The notes beneath the pieces were generated by a model that saw only the letters and a list, made by a program, of their open reading frames with translations, had not been told where the DNA came from and did not search any database. Below, in pieces: positions 14,642 to 23,522 of a stretch of 43,909 bases of DNA. The DNA is from Clostridia bacterium. Lineage in GTDB: Bacteria; Bacillota; Clostridia; Oscillospirales; CAG-272. The DNA lies in contig JAFTME010000093.1 in assembly GCA_017452545.1 (NCBI GenBank), positions 1 through 43,909 of the forward strand, in the 5' to 3' direction. Position numbers and translations under genes: made by a program. The first letter of the stretch is position 1. Each line of letters starts with the position of its first letter.

Positions 14642-15715
14642 GTGAAACGCAATTTGTATTGGAAGGGCTTTGCTTTTGCCGCTATCCTTGCGTGCGCGCT
14701 GCTGCTGGCGGCGTGCTTTGAACAGCCGCCCGTTGTACCGGACGGGAATGAAGCACATATTCATTCGTTTGATACATGGGAGGTGACAAAAAATCCGACC
14801 TGCACGCAACAGGGTGAGAAGGTGCGCTACTGCGCGTGCGGTGAGATGCAGAGCGGCGTGATCGCGGAAACCGGGCATTCCTTCGGAGAGTGGGTGGTCA
14901 CCAAGCAACCCTCCTGCACGGAACAAGGGGAAAGCACACGCTACTGCGCGTGCGGCGAGGTACAGAACAATGTCGTTGCGGAAACGGGGCACACGTTCGG
15001 TGACTGGGAAACCATCACGGAGGCGAGTTGCCGAGAAAAGGGTGAACGAGTTCGGCGCTGCCAAAGCTGCGAGTACTACTTGACTGAGGAAATTGAACTT
15101 CTGGCGCATCAGTATGAAGTGACGGCAGATAATCGCCCCACCTGCGAGCAAGACGGCAGCTTGACACAGACCTGCACGCTTTGTGGGGATGTGAAGAGTG
15201 AGCGTGTTGCTGCGAGCGGACATACTTGGACAGGGGCGACCTGCACGACGCCCAAGACCTGCACAACTTGCGGTGTGACCGAAGGCGAAGCGCTGGGACA
15301 TAGCAGCGCGGTGGGAAAGTGTGCGCGCTGCGGACAAACGGTTGCGCCGACGGTACATTTGCCGTCTCTTCCGACGGAGTGCGCAATGATTTCGTTTGAC
15401 GAAGTTCTTTCTAAGGTGAGAGTGACGAGTATAGAATATACGTTCGAGGCACGGGAACTCACAGGCCCGGGCTTTGAACTTGAATTTACCATTGCCGGAG
15501 AAAAGACCTATGATCGTAAAGGAGTTGATGGAAACACGTATGTTTCTCTTGCGTGGAAGCTTTTGGATGACGAAGGTTATGTCGTTCGCAGTGGCCAACT
15601 GCACGTGTTTAATCTTGCGGTCGGTGATAAGTTCAAGGGTGAAACCTTCCGATATACAGTGTACGATTTGGAGCCTTCTTCCTCCTACACGCTGGTGCTT
15701 GAGGATTATAAATGA
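14642..15715 (+). CDS. lipoprotein with six Cys/His repeats and a C-terminal beta domain
   Basis: The product has 357 residues from GTG 14642, set by AAGGAGG 8 bases upstream. The signal MKRNLYW...LLLAAC gives lipid attachment at C25. Six repeats begin at H41, H79, H117, H156, H194 and H220, mostly 38-39 residues apart, with the pattern H(S/T)F..W..T..PxC...G...RxCxCG......A.(T/S)GH. The paired cysteines and histidine suggest small zinc- or disulfide-stabilised units, as seen in large surface proteins of gut Bacillota. Residues about 240-357 lack Cys repeats and look beta-rich (VRVTSIEYTFEAREL ... YTLVLEDY). The role is unknown; adhesion or wall binding is a guess. It is monocistronic, with a promoter and a shared bidirectional terminator. 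Confidence 0.82.
   Translation: MKRNLYWKGFAFAAILACALLLAACFEQPPVVPDGNEAHIHSFDTWEVTKNPTCTQQGEKVRYCACGEMQSGVIAETGHSFGEWVVTKQPSCTEQGESTRYCACGEVQNNVVAETGHTFGDWETITEASCREKGERVRRCQSCEYYLTEEIELLAHQYEVTADNRPTCEQDGSLTQTCTLCGDVKSERVAASGHTWTGATCTTPKTCTTCGVTEGEALGHSSAVGKCARCGQTVAPTVHLPSLPTECAMISFDEVLSKVRVTSIEYTFEARELTGPGFELEFTIAGEKTYDRKGVDGNTYVSLAWKLLDDEGYVVRSGQLHVFNLAVGDKFKGETFRYTVYDLEPSSSYTLVLEDYK
14762..15340 (+). repeat. six-unit coding repeat (about 114-117 bp) in the Cys/His lipoprotein
   Basis: The first two units are closest at the DNA level (for example GGTGCGCTACTGCGCGTGCGG against CACGCTACTGCGCGTGCGG); later units diverge and the last two are shortened. This indicates stepwise duplication followed by decay. 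Confidence 0.7.
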
Positions 15716-15720
15716 TAACA

Positions 15721-15756
15721 AAAACCGCCTTTGCGTAATTGCGCAAAGGCGGTTTT
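15721..15756 (+). terminator. bidirectional terminator between convergent genes
   Basis: AAAACCGCCTTTGCG (15721-15735) and its inverse (15742-15756) enclose TAATTG. A- and T-tracts on both sides serve the lipoprotein gene on the plus strand and the regulator gene on the minus strand. Confidence 0.85.
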
Positions 15757-15757
15757 A

Positions 15758-16318
15758 TCAGTTGTCGGTGTCTTCGATTCCCTCGTTGTTTTGCAGGACG
15801 CGGTGCGCTACGGTAATCAAGCGTTCGCGTAGCCAAGCGGGCTCCAGCAGCTTGACGTCAGCGTCTGCCGTCAGCAGCGCTGCCAGAAAACGGTCAACGT
15901 GGTGAAATTCGCAAAGGTAAACGCGCTCCCCGCGGCGGGAGATGATATAATTGCTCAGCTCAAGTGCGGTCAACTTGCTGTGCAGCTCAATGGTTGCCGT
16001 ATAGGGCAGCTGCATCTGGATCATTCCGCTTTCGGCGGCGAAGATCGAGGGCTCGTCTACCAGGCTTTCACCGGCAGGGAACAGCTCGTCGTTGTCGGTG
16101 GTGAGAATGACAGGCAGGGCAAAGGGCTGCGTGTAATAATATCCCTTATGCTCGGGGCTGTACTGCAGCGGCGCGCCCAGCTGGCGTGTCAGGTGATCGA
16201 CGTCGCGCTGCGCTTGGCGATGGGAAATGTGAAAGCGCTCGGACAGGCGCATGGCATTGGGATAACACATCTCGGTCACTTTTTTGTGAAACCATTGAAT
16301 TCTCGTGTTGGCGTTCAT
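15758..16318 (-). CDS. HTH transcriptional regulator with a WCX-like C-terminus (shortened WYL-type)
   Basis: The product has 186 residues. Residues about 10-60 (KKVTEMCYPNAMRLSERFHISHRQAQRDVDHL) form a winged helix-turn-helix of the DeoR/HTH_11 kind found at the start of WYL regulators. The C-terminal part (VDRFLAALLTADADVKLLEPAWLRERL) resembles the WCX tail of those proteins. The central WYL domain, usually about 80 residues, is not recognisable, and WYL regulators are normally around 300 residues. It lies 24 bases after a polytopic membrane protein gene and is probably cotranscribed, suggesting the two act together. The binding site and ligand are unknown. Confidence 0.7.
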   Translation of the reverse strand: MNANTRIQWFHKKVTEMCYPNAMRLSERFHISHRQAQRDVDHLTRQLGAPLQYSPEHKGYYYTQPFALPVILTTDNDELFPAGESLVDEPSIFAAESGMIQMQLPYTATIELHSKLTALELSNYIISRRGERVYLCEFHHVDRFLAALLTADADVKLLEPAWLRERLITVAHRVLQNNEGIEDTDN

Positions 16319-16342
16319 ATCGTTCCTTACCTTTCGGTTGTT

Positions 16343-17182
16343 TTAGCCTTGGGGATTGGAGGTCTGTGTTTGCTCGGGAGTCGGTTCCGCGGTGTCGACG
16401 GCTGGCTCATGCTTGGCGGAGAGCAGCGTGAATACGGTAAAGCAGGCTCGAATGCCGATTGCGAGCGAGAGAAGGAACGTTGCAATCGTAGCACCGGTGG
16501 TGACGGCGAGAGCTGTGGCAATAACACCGCTCAGACCGTTGGTGATGCTGAAAATGGCGGTGGCTGTGGCGAGAATCAGCAGCTTGCGTGCGGTGCATTC
16601 GCCGCGCACGAGGCGGACGTGCTCAATGACGAACAGGGCGCCGACAAGCAGCGAGAGTTGATTGAAGATCTTGACGGGGCTGTTGAGCGTGGTAGACCAA
16701 TCAAAATAATCGATACAAACGATCAACAGGACCCGTGCCACCCAAGCCATGCCGCATAGTGTGCGGAGCGCGAGGGAAGGAAGGCGGACTGCGTTATAGA
16801 GGAGAGCGAGCAGGGTGGCTACGGCGCAGATCCAATAGATGCCTTGCGTGCTTACGGCTGCGATAACGTCGAGAATTGAGACGGCGGCAAGTGCTGCGGC
16901 ACAGACGATATCAATTGCACGATCGGCGGTGGCGGTAGCGGGGAAGACAAGCTCGGATTGCTTTGCTGCCTTGGGAAGTCGTTGTATCCATACAAGAGAA
17001 AGCGCAAGCGCTGCAGCGATGGGACATATATATAATAATGTAGAAACGATGCCGGCGCGGAAATAACCGACTGCTGCATCATACCAAAGGAGATAGGCGA
17101 GTGTACGGAGCGCCGCCGATGCGAGCACGGCTGCAAGGAGCGTGCTGCGAACGAGAGCGAGGGAAGAGGGCTTGTTTTGCAT
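16343..17182 (-). CDS. polytopic membrane protein of unknown function
   Basis: The product has 279 residues and is not recognised. ATG 17182 is preferred over the in-frame ATG at 17218 because GGGAGG lies 8 bases before it. About eight hydrophobic helices can be drawn (for example near residues 9-29, 39-62, 85-107, 112-130, 135-155, 172-190, 197-216 and 222-246). The C-terminal tail is short and Pro/Thr/Glu-rich. No transporter or enzyme motif was found. It is the first gene of a two-gene minus-strand operon with the HTH regulator. A TATAAT box (17224-17229 on the minus strand) lies 42 bases upstream, but a convincing -35 box is missing. Confidence 0.65.
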   Translation of the reverse strand: MQNKPSSLALVRSTLLAAVLASAALRTLAYLLWYDAAVGYFRAGIVSTLLYICPIAAALALSLVWIQRLPKAAKQSELVFPATATADRAIDIVCAAALAAVSILDVIAAVSTQGIYWICAVATLLALLYNAVRLPSLALRTLCGMAWVARVLLIVCIDYFDWSTTLNSPVKIFNQLSLLVGALFVIEHVRLVRGECTARKLLILATATAIFSITNGLSGVIATALAVTTGATIATFLLSLAIGIRACFTVFTLLSAKHEPAVDTAEPTPEQTQTSNPQG

Positions 17183-17531
17183 TCGAAAATCCTCCCGAAT
17201 GGGTTTTTGTCTGTTCAATATCTATTATACAATTTAATTGTTAATAATGTTTGAACAAAAGCGACTTTCTCACAAATTGCTTTAGGTTGTGGCGCCGCTT
17301 CAAACGGAGCGGAGGTTGTGTAATATCACGAATTTTTGCTTGTATAATCGTACAATGTGCACAAAAATTGGCGTAAAAAACGCCGTCTCGGACGCTCGGA
17401 AGCGAAAAATGAGCCCCTTTTTGCGCGCCTTGCGATCAAAAGTGCTGAATTTTGTGCATATCGCTACATTTTGGAGATAAAAATGACGTTAAATTCTTCA
17501 GAATTGTCATATAAAAAATGTTAGAAAACAC

Positions 17532-17560
17532 TTGATTTTTTACCTCTTTTCGTGTATAAT
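17532..17560 (+). promoter_or_regulatory. promoter of the S10-spc-alpha operon
   Basis: TTGATT 17532-17537 and TATAAT 17555-17560, spacer 17. Upstream, 17230-17520 shows nothing recognisable apart from AT-rich sequence and a stray TATAAT near 17344. Confidence 0.8.
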
Positions 17561-17566
17561 GGTGGG

Positions 17567-17872
17567 GCTTGATGTGCGATGAAGCGAGAGGTTGCTGCTG
17601 AAATGCAGGTAATTTTCGTGGAGTATGTCCGTTGAATCGGGCGGCAGATCACATACGAACAACGCTCTGTGGGCGCACGCCGCACAGATTTTCTCCGGAA
17701 GAACGGAATATGCGCAGTGCTTTCGCGCAATGTTCCGCTTTTTACAGAAGGAAAAAGAAACACACGGAGCCGTGTTCGGAGATTTGCCCCATTTTACAAA
17801 ACGCGGTTTCGCCCCGTTCAAGGTGCTTCGGCACACGGCGATACCGGGCAAATCTAAAAAGGAGGCAAAACC
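17567..17872 (+). ncRNA. long structured leader of the S10 operon (candidate r-protein leader)
   Basis: About 300 untranslated bases lie between promoter and rpsJ. Stems seen include GTATGT/ACATAC (17623-17628/17651-17656) with inner CCG/CGG, an ACACGG/CCGTGT hairpin near 17763, a GTGC-TTCG-GCAC tetraloop hairpin near 17824, and a terminator-like hairpin at 17704-17743. In other bacteria the S10 leader is the target of L4 control. The specific ligand here is unknown. Confidence 0.5.
17704..17743 (+). terminator. candidate attenuator in the S10 leader
   Basis: CGGAA (17704-17708) with TTCCG (17733-17737) and TGCGC (17711-17715) with GCGCA (17725-17729) form an interrupted stem followed by CTTTTT. 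It lies about 130 bases before rpsJ. Confidence 0.5.
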
Positions 17873-18184
17873 ATGGCAGTAAAGGAAAAGATCAGAGTCA
17901 GACTGAAGAGCTACGATCACAAGCTCATCGATACCGCGGCAGAGAAAATCGTCGAAGTAGCGAAGAGAAATGGTGCTACCGTTTCCGGTCCTATCCCGCT
18001 TCCCACCGATAAGGAGATCATCACGATCCTCCGCGCGGTGCATAAGTACAAGGATAGCCGTGAGCAGTTTGAGTTGCGCACCCACAAGAGACTCATCGAC
18101 ATCGTGAAGCCCTCTCAGAAGGCAATCGATGCGCTCATGAGCGTAGAACTTCCCGCAGGCGTTGAGATCGAGATCAAGCTTTGA
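17873..18184 (+). CDS. rpsJ: 30S ribosomal protein S10
   Basis: The product has 103 residues, the normal length. [21 protein letters not shown] and [15 protein letters not shown] are conserved; the latter lies in the rRNA- and NusB-contacting region. S10 sits in the head of the small subunit and also works as the antitermination factor NusE. GGAGG lies 7 bases before the ATG. It is first in the S10-spc-alpha operon and is followed by an unusual 159-base structured gap. Confidence 0.98.
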   Translation: MAVKEKIRVRLKSYDHKLIDTAAEKIVEVAKRNGATVSGPIPLPTDKEIITILRAVHKYKDSREQFELRTHKRLIDIVKPSQKAIDALMSVELPAGVEIEIKL

Positions 18185-18343
18185 TCATCAAGCAGCTTGA
18201 AATCGGTTGAAACACCGAACAAAGAAAACAGCCGAGTGTCGGGCGGAAGCACACGCCGGGTAGGATCGGTAACTTTGTAAGTCATGTCGGCACCAATACG
18301 AAATACGCATGTGTCGACCAATAATTTACAGGAGGAAAAAACA
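18185..18343 (+). promoter_or_regulatory. structured gap between rpsJ and rplC
   Basis: This is a long gap for this operon. It contains TCGGT/ACCGA (18203-18207/18214-18218) with loop TGAAAC, and a longer interrupted stem CCGaGTGT/ACACgcCGG (18232-18239/18251-18259). No promoter or ORF was found. It may be an r-protein binding site or a processing site. Confidence 0.4.
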
Positions 18344-18976
18344 ATGAAAAAGGGTATTATCGGTAAGAAGATCGGTATGACGCAGATCTTCGATGAAACC
18401 GGACGCGTGATTCCGGTAACGATAGTCGCAGCCGGCCCCTGTGTTGTAGCACAGAAGAAGACTGCGGAAAAAGACGGCTATGAGGCTGTTCAGCTTGGCT
18501 TCGCAGATGTCAAGGAAAAGCACATGACCAAGGCCGAAAAGGGTCATTTCGAAAAGGCGGGCGTTGCTCCTAAGAAGTATCTGAAGGAATTCCGCCTGGA
18601 TGATTGCTCCGCACTGAACGTGGGTGACATCGTATCTGTCGATACCTTCGCCGCTGGCGACATGGTCGACGTAACCGGTACGACTAAGGGTCACGGCTTC
18701 ACCGGTGTAATCAAGCGTTGGAACCATCACACTCTGATGGCTACGCACGGTGTAGGCCCTGTTCACCGCGAGGTTGGTTCTATGGGTGCAAACTCCACGC
18801 CTTCTCGCGTTTACAAGAACAAGAAAATGGCCGGCCAGTACGGTAACGAACAGGTCACCGTCCTCAATCTTAAAGTAGTGAAGATCGACAGCGAAAAGAA
18901 CATTCTTGCTATCAAGGGCGCCATTCCCGGTGCTAAGAACGGCATCGTGTTCATCCGCGACTCGGTCAAAGCATAA
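18344..18976 (+). CDS. rplC: 50S ribosomal protein L3
   Basis: The product has 210 residues. An earlier in-frame ATG at 18284 is rejected because AGGAGG lies 8 bases before ATG 18344 and [16 protein letters not shown] is the canonical start. The extended loop [15 protein letters not shown] ... [27 protein letters not shown] reaches towards the peptidyl transferase centre. L3 is an early assembly protein of the large subunit. Confidence 0.98.
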   Translation: MKKGIIGKKIGMTQIFDETGRVIPVTIVAAGPCVVAQKKTAEKDGYEAVQLGFADVKEKHMTKAEKGHFEKAGVAPKKYLKEFRLDDCSALNVGDIVSVDTFAAGDMVDVTGTTKGHGFTGVIKRWNHHTLMATHGVGPVHREVGSMGANSTPSRVYKNKKMAGQYGNEQVTVLNLKVVKIDSEKNILAIKGAIPGAKNGIVFIRDSVKA

Positions 18977-18996
18977 GCGGAAGGGGGATATAAACA

Positions 18997-19620
18997 ATGC
19001 CAATCGTAAAAGTTATGGATATGACCGGCAAAGAAGTCGGTGAGATCACTCTGTCCGATGTAATCTTCGGCGCAGATGTGAACGGCGCTGTTCTCCATGC
19101 CGCAGTCAGAACTTATCTGATGAACCAGAGACAGGGTACGCAGTCCACTCTGACCCGCACCGAGGTTTCCGGTGGCGGTAAGAAGCCCTGGAGACAGAAG
19201 GGTACCGGCCGTGCACGTCAGGGCTCTACCCGCGCTCCTCAGTGGACCCACGGCGGTGTCGCTCTTGGCCCGAAGCCCAGAGATTATCGCCTGTCTATGA
19301 ATAAGAAGACCAGAAAGGTTGCTCTGTACAGCGCTCTGTCCGCTAAGGTTGCAGAGGGTAACCTCATCGTGGTTGACGACATCAAGACTGCTGAGTTCAA
19401 GACCAAGACCATGGTTAACATGATCAATGCTCTTGGCGGCGCTCGCAAGCCTTTGATCGTTCTGCCCGAGGTTGACACCATGGTCGTAAAGAGCTGCGAC
19501 AACATCCCCGGTGCGAAGACCACCCTGGCTCACACCGTGAACGTTTATGACGTTCTGAATGCAGACAAGTTCATCGCATCCCGCGCAGCCATCGAAAAAC
19601 TTCAGGAGGTGTTCGCATAA
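18997..19620 (+). CDS. rplD: 50S ribosomal protein L4
   Basis: The product has 207 residues. The loop GGGKKPWRQKGTGRARQGSTRAPQW lines the nascent peptide tunnel. In E. coli L4 represses its own operon through the S10 leader. The stop TAA overlaps the ATG of rplW by one base, so the two are probably translationally coupled. Confidence 0.98.
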   Translation: MPIVKVMDMTGKEVGEITLSDVIFGADVNGAVLHAAVRTYLMNQRQGTQSTLTRTEVSGGGKKPWRQKGTGRARQGSTRAPQWTHGGVALGPKPRDYRLSMNKKTRKVALYSALSAKVAEGNLIVVDDIKTAEFKTKTMVNMINALGGARKPLIVLPEVDTMVVKSCDNIPGAKTTLAHTVNVYDVLNADKFIASRAAIEKLQEVFA

Positions 19621-19913
19621 TGAAAATGGTACAGGATATCATCATCAGACCGGTCATCACCGAAGCGAGCATGGACCGTCTGGCTGACAAGAAGTACACC
19701 TTTGAGGTTCGCAGTGATGCAACCAAGGCTGAGATCGCTGAGGCGGTTGAAGCTATGTTTAAGGTAAACGTTGCAAGCGTTAACACCATCAGCATGAAGA
19801 AGAAGCCGAAGAGATACGGTGTACACTTTGGTTACACCTCTGCTTGGAAAAAGGCTGTTGTAACCCTGAAGCCCGACTCCAAGACCATCGAGTTCTTCGA
19901 AGGCTTGAACTAA
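19620..19913 (+). CDS. rplW: 50S ribosomal protein L23
   Basis: The product has 97 residues and sits at the tunnel exit as a docking site for trigger factor and SRP. DIIIRPVITEASMDRLADKKYTFEV and VNVASVNTISMKKKPKRYG are typical. The start is fixed by the ATAATG overlap with rplD and by AGGAGG inside the end of rplD. Confidence 0.97.
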   Translation: MKMVQDIIIRPVITEASMDRLADKKYTFEVRSDATKAEIAEAVEAMFKVNVASVNTISMKKKPKRYGVHFGYTSAWKKAVVTLKPDSKTIEFFEGLN

Positions 19914-19933
19914 TGTGAAGGAGGAAGTGTAGA

Positions 19934-20767
19934 ATGCCTACCAGAAAGTACAACCCTACAACACCGTCCAGAAGAAATATGACGGTTCCTACCTTCGAGG
20001 AAATTACGAAGTTTACTCCCGAAAAGAGCCTGATCGCGATCAAAAAGAAGCATGCAGGCCGTAACAGCTACGGTCGCATCACCGTTCGTCACAGAGGCGG
20101 CGGCAACAAGGTCAAGTACAGACTCATCGATTTCAAGCGTCTGGATCAGTCTCCTGCAACTGTTGTCGGTATCGAGTACGACCCCAACAGAACCGCGTAT
20201 ATCGCACTGCTGCAGACTGAGGAGGGCAAGAAGAGCTATATCATCGCTCCCGAAGGTCTGACTGCCGGTGATACCGTTTACTGCGGTCCCGAGTCCGACA
20301 TTAAGCCCGGTAACACGCTGCCTATCGCAAACATTCCCGTCGGTACCTTCATCTATAACATCGAGCTGTACCCCGGTAAGGGCGCTCAGCTGGTTCGTTC
20401 CGCCGGTACCGCTGCTCAGCTGGTTTCCAAGGAAGCCAACGGCATGGCTCAGATCCGTCTTCCCTCCGGTGAAGTTCGTTTCATCCGTCTGGATTGCAAG
20501 GCGTCCATCGGTCAGGTCGGCAACGTCGAGCACGACACTGTTAAGCTCGGTAAGGCCGGTAAGACCAGACACAAGGGCATCCGCCCGACCGTTCGCGGTT
20601 CTGTTATGAACCCCTGCGATCACCCCCACGGTGGTGGTGAAGGTAAGTCCCCCATCGGTCTGCCGAACCCCGTTACTCCTTGGGGCAAGCCTGCTCTGGG
20701 TTATAAGACCAGAAACAAGAAGGCCAGAACGGATAAGTTCATCGTAAAGCGCAGAAACGCTAAATAA
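19934..20767 (+). CDS. rplB: 50S ribosomal protein L2
   Basis: The product has 277 residues. The Gly/His-rich stretch [17 protein letters not shown] carries the histidine near the peptidyl transferase centre, followed by [19 protein letters not shown]2 is needed for subunit association. The start is preceded by AAGGAGG. Confidence 0.98.
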   Translation: MPTRKYNPTTPSRRNMTVPTFEEITKFTPEKSLIAIKKKHAGRNSYGRITVRHRGGGNKVKYRLIDFKRLDQSPATVVGIEYDPNRTAYIALLQTEEGKKSYIIAPEGLTAGDTVYCGPESDIKPGNTLPIANIPVGTFIYNIELYPGKGAQLVRSAGTAAQLVSKEANGMAQIRLPSGEVRFIRLDCKASIGQVGNVEHDTVKLGKAGKTRHKGIRPTVRGSVMNPCDHPHGGGEGKSPIGLPNPVTPWGKPALGYKTRNKKARTDKFIVKRRNAK

Positions 20768-20780
20768 GGAGGGAATATAA

Positions 20781-21062
20781 ATGAGCAGAAGCCTGAAAAA
20801 AGCACCGTTTGTAGAAGCAAAGCTCTACAACCGTATCGTTGCTATGAATGAAAAGGGCGAGAAGAAGGTCCTGAAGACCTGGTCTCGTGCATCCACCATA
20901 TTCCCGGACGTTGTCGGCCACACGATTGCTGTTTACGACGGTAAGAAGCACGTTCCGGTATATGTTGTTGAGGACATGGTTGGTCATAAGCTTGGCGAGT
21001 TCGCTCCCACCCGTACCTTCAAGGGTCACGCGGGCAGCAAGACGTCCAACAATGGTAAGTAA
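20781..21062 (+). CDS. rpsS: 30S ribosomal protein S19
   Basis: The product has 93 residues; [43 protein letters not shown] and [13 protein letters not shown] are conserved. It lies in the small-subunit head beside S13 and is located 13 bases after rplB, with GGAGGG before its ATG. Confidence 0.98.
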   Translation: MSRSLKKAPFVEAKLYNRIVAMNEKGEKKVLKTWSRASTIFPDVVGHTIAVYDGKKHVPVYVVEDMVGHKLGEFAPTRTFKGHAGSKTSNNGK

Positions 21063-21079
21063 TTTAGGAGGAGATTGAA

Positions 21080-21415
21080 ATGGAAGCAAGAGCACATCTT
21101 AAATATGCCAGAATCTCCCCCCGCAAGGTGAAGATCGTTCTTGACCTCATCAGAGGCAAGGATGCAGACATGGCAATGGCAATTCTGAAGAACAAGCCCC
21201 GCGCTGCTTCTGAGTTGCTGATCAAGCTGCTGGCAAGCGCCGTGGCTAACGCAGAGAACAACAACCACATGGATCCTTCCAAGCTGTACGTTGCTGAGTG
21301 CTATGCCAACGAAGGTCCTACTCTGAAGAGAATCATGCCTCGCGCAAAAGGCAGCGCAGACAGAATCTTCAAGAGAACCAGCCACGTGACCATCGTGGTC
21401 CGTGAAAGAGACTAA
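21080..21415 (+). CDS. rplV: 50S ribosomal protein L22
   Basis: The product has 111 residues. The family start [27 protein letters not shown] is followed by the beta-hairpin segment ESDR-equivalent [26 protein letters not shown], which lines the exit tunnel. The next gene is very close, and the rpsC ribosome binding site overlaps the rplV stop. Confidence 0.98.
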   Translation: MEARAHLKYARISPRKVKIVLDLIRGKDADMAMAILKNKPRAASELLIKLLASAVANAENNNHMDPSKLYVAECYANEGPTLKRIMPRAKGSADRIFKRTSHVTIVVRERD

Positions 21416-21434
21416 GAAAGGAGATACGGTTTCA

Positions 21435-22208
21435 ATGGGTCAGAAAGTAAATCCCCACGGTCTTCGCGTGGGCGTTATTAAGAACTGGAGCTCCAGATGG
21501 TTCGCAAAGGACGAAGTCTTCGGCGACACCCTGGTTTCCGACTATAATGTCAGAAAGTACCTGAAGAATGAACTCAAGGAAGCAGGTATTTCCAAGATCG
21601 AGATCGAGAGAGACGGTCATCGCGTTCGCGTGTTCGTCAACTGCGCTAAGCCCGGTATGGTTATCGGTCGCGGCGGCTCCGAGATCGACAAGTACAAGAA
21701 TGCGATCGAGAAGATGGTTGGTATGCCTGTGGCTCTCAACGTTGTTGAGATCCGTCAGCCCGACCTGGATGCTCAGCTGGTCGCTGAGAACATCGCAAGC
21801 CAGCTGGAGCGCCGTATCGCGTTCCGCCGCGCTATGAAGATGGCAATCCGCAACACCATGAGACTGGGTGCTAAGGGTATCAAGATTTCCTGCTCCGGTC
21901 GTCTGGGCGGCGCCGAGATCGCAAGATCCGAGCACTATCACGAGGGTACCATCCCGCTGCAGACCATCCGCGCTGATATCGATTACGGTTTCTGGGAGGC
22001 TAACACCACCTACGGTAAGATCGGCGTTAAGGTTTGGATCTACAAGGGCGAGATCCTCAACGAAGTAAACAGAACCTCTGTTGCTGCTCCTCGCGATAAC
22101 CGCGACCGCAGAGATCGCAGAGACAACCGCGGTGACAGACGTGGCAATGGCAACGGCGGTCGCTTCAACCGCGGCGACAGAACTCCCAGAGAAGGAGGTC
22201 GCAAGTAA
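21435..22208 (+). CDS. rpsC: 30S ribosomal protein S3 with Arg/Asp/Gly-rich tail
   Basis: The product has 257 residues from ATG 21435 ([13 protein letters not shown]). The in-frame ATG at 21402 lies inside rplV, and AAAGGAG sits before the later start. A KH domain is visible with its GxxG in [11 protein letters not shown]3 lines the mRNA entry tunnel and has helicase activity with S4 and S5. The last 40 or so residues (from about 218) form a low-complexity tail of RD, RR and RG units ([18 protein letters not shown]), longer than the tail of the common short S3 proteins. Confidence 0.97.
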   Translation: MGQKVNPHGLRVGVIKNWSSRWFAKDEVFGDTLVSDYNVRKYLKNELKEAGISKIEIERDGHRVRVFVNCAKPGMVIGRGGSEIDKYKNAIEKMVGMPVALNVVEIRQPDLDAQLVAENIASQLERRIAFRRAMKMAIRNTMRLGAKGIKISCSGRLGGAEIARSEHYHEGTIPLQTIRADIDYGFWEANTTYGKIGVKVWIYKGEILNEVNRTSVAAPRDNRDRRDRRDNRGDRRGNGNGGRFNRGDRTPREGGRK

Positions 22209-22210
22209 TC

Positions 22211-22627
22211 ATGTTAATGCCGAAAAGAGTTAAGTACCGTCGCGTACAGCGCGGTAGAATGAAGGGTAAGGCGCTGCGCGGTAACACCCTGTCCAATGGT
22301 GATTACGGCTTGGTCGCACTTGAGCCCGCATGGATCACGGCGAACCAGATCGAGGCTGCCCGTATTGCTATGACGCGTTATATCAAGCGTGGTGGTAAGG
22401 TTTGGATCAAGATTTTCCCCGATAAGCCGATCACCGAGAAGCCTGCTGAGACTCGAATGGGTTCCGGTAAAGGTTCTCCCGAGTATTGGGTAGCAGTTGT
22501 AAAGCCCGGTCGCGTTATGTTCGAGATGGGCGGCGTCAACGTTGACGTAGCTCGCGAGGCAATGCGTCTGGCAAGCCACAAGCTCCCGATCAAGACGAAG
22601 TTCGTAACTAAGAGCGAGGAGGTTTAA
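22211..22627 (+). CDS. rplP: 50S ribosomal protein L16
   Basis: The product has 138 residues. [25 protein letters not shown] is the canonical start, followed by [34 protein letters not shown] and [18 protein letters not shown]. It binds near the A site. The gene begins two bases after rpsC, with GGAGG inside the rpsC end. Confidence 0.98.
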   Translation: MLMPKRVKYRRVQRGRMKGKALRGNTLSNGDYGLVALEPAWITANQIEAARIAMTRYIKRGGKVWIKIFPDKPITEKPAETRMGSGKGSPEYWVAVVKPGRVMFEMGGVNVDVAREAMRLASHKLPIKTKFVTKSEEV

Positions 22628-22633
22628 TCAGCA

Positions 22634-22822
22634 ATGAAGGCAAATGAAATCAGAGAACTGACGGCTGAGCAGCTGTCGGAAAAGCTCAAAGAACTCAAGA
22701 CTGAGCTGTTCAACCTCCGCTTCCAGCATGCGATCAATCAGCTTGAGAACCCCCACAGAATCGTTGAGGTCAAGCGTGATATCGCACGCGTAATGACCGT
22801 TCTTCAGCAGAAGAATGCATAA
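22634..22822 (+). CDS. rpmC: 50S ribosomal protein L29
   Basis: The product has 62 residues, two helices: [32 protein letters not shown] and [22 protein letters not shown]. It neighbours L23 at the tunnel exit. The gene starts 6 bases after rplP, with GAGGAGG inside the rplP end. Confidence 0.97.
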   Translation: MKANEIRELTAEQLSEKLKELKTELFNLRFQHAINQLENPHRIVEVKRDIARVMTVLQQKNA

Positions 22823-22835
22823 GGAGGATTGAGTC

Positions 22836-23096
22836 ATGACACAAGAGAGAGCTCTCAGAAAAACCCGTGTGGGTCTGGTTGTCAGCAACAAGATGGACAA
22901 GACCATCGTCGTTGCCATTGAGGACAACGTAAAGCACCCCGTTTACGGCAAGATCATTAAGAGAACCCTGAAGGTTCACGCACACGATGAAAACAACGAA
23001 TGCTCCATCGGCGACAAAGTCGAAGTCATGGAAACCAGACCCCTCTCCAAGACCAAGAGATGGAGACTGGTTGAAATCATCGAAAAGGCGAAATAA
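22836..23096 (+). CDS. rpsQ: 30S ribosomal protein S17
   Basis: The product has 86 residues. [39 protein letters not shown] and the [17 protein letters not shown] end are typical. It is a primary 16S-binding protein with an OB fold. Confidence 0.98.
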   Translation: MTQERALRKTRVGLVVSNKMDKTIVVAIEDNVKHPVYGKIIKRTLKVHAHDENNECSIGDKVEVMETRPLSKTKRWRLVEIIEKAK

Positions 23097-23139
23097 GTAG
23101 ATACGGCAAATATCGTATTGAATAGGAGGATTAGCTAAA

Positions 23140-23508
23140 GTGATTCAGCAACAGACACTGATGAAGGTTGCCGATAACACCGGTGCAAAGGAACTGATGT
23201 GCATTCGTGTACTTGGTGGTTCCGGTCGCAGATATGCAAATATCGGCGATGTCGTGGTATGCAGCGTAAAGAAGGCTGCTCCCGGCGGTGTTGTTAAGAA
23301 GGGCGCCGTTGTAAAAGCTGTTGTCGTTAGAAGTGTTAAGGGCCTGAAGCGTGAAGACGGTTCGACCATTCGCTTCGATGAGAATGCAGCTGTTATTATT
23401 AAAGAAGATAAGACTCCCACGGGTACCCGTATCTTTGGGCCGGTCGCAAGAGAACTTCGTGACAAGGACTTCCTGAAGATCCTGTCCTTGGCTCCCGAAG
23501 TACTTTGA
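23140..23508 (+). CDS. rplN: 50S ribosomal protein L14 (GTG start)
   Basis: The product has 122 residues. GTG 23140 is the start: it gives (M)[26 protein letters not shown], the exact family N-terminus, with GGAGG 9 bases upstream. L14 takes part in the intersubunit bridge with 16S rRNA and binds RsfS. The stop overlaps the rplX ribosome binding site. Confidence 0.97.
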   Translation: MIQQQTLMKVADNTGAKELMCIRVLGGSGRRYANIGDVVVCSVKKAAPGGVVKKGAVVKAVVVRSVKGLKREDGSTIRFDENAAVIIKEDKTPTGTRIFGPVARELRDKDFLKILSLAPEVL

Positions 23509-23522
23509 TGGAGGAAACGAAA

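Noticed and set aside
14762-15340. Cys-rich repeats as a rubredoxin or ferredoxin
   Set aside because: Spacing is 38-39 residues with single CxC or CxxC groups and a lipoprotein signal; it does not match iron-sulfur proteins.
17183-17520. Possible small gene upstream of the S10 promoter (for example 17289-17480)
   Set aside because: No ribosome site before the ATG, unusual composition, no recognisable domain, and stray -10-like boxes only.
17572-17601. Ten-codon leader ORF at the start of the S10 transcript (MCDEARGCC)
   Set aside because: It would have only about five bases of leader and no ribosome site; it overlaps an RNA stem, so it was not called as a peptide.
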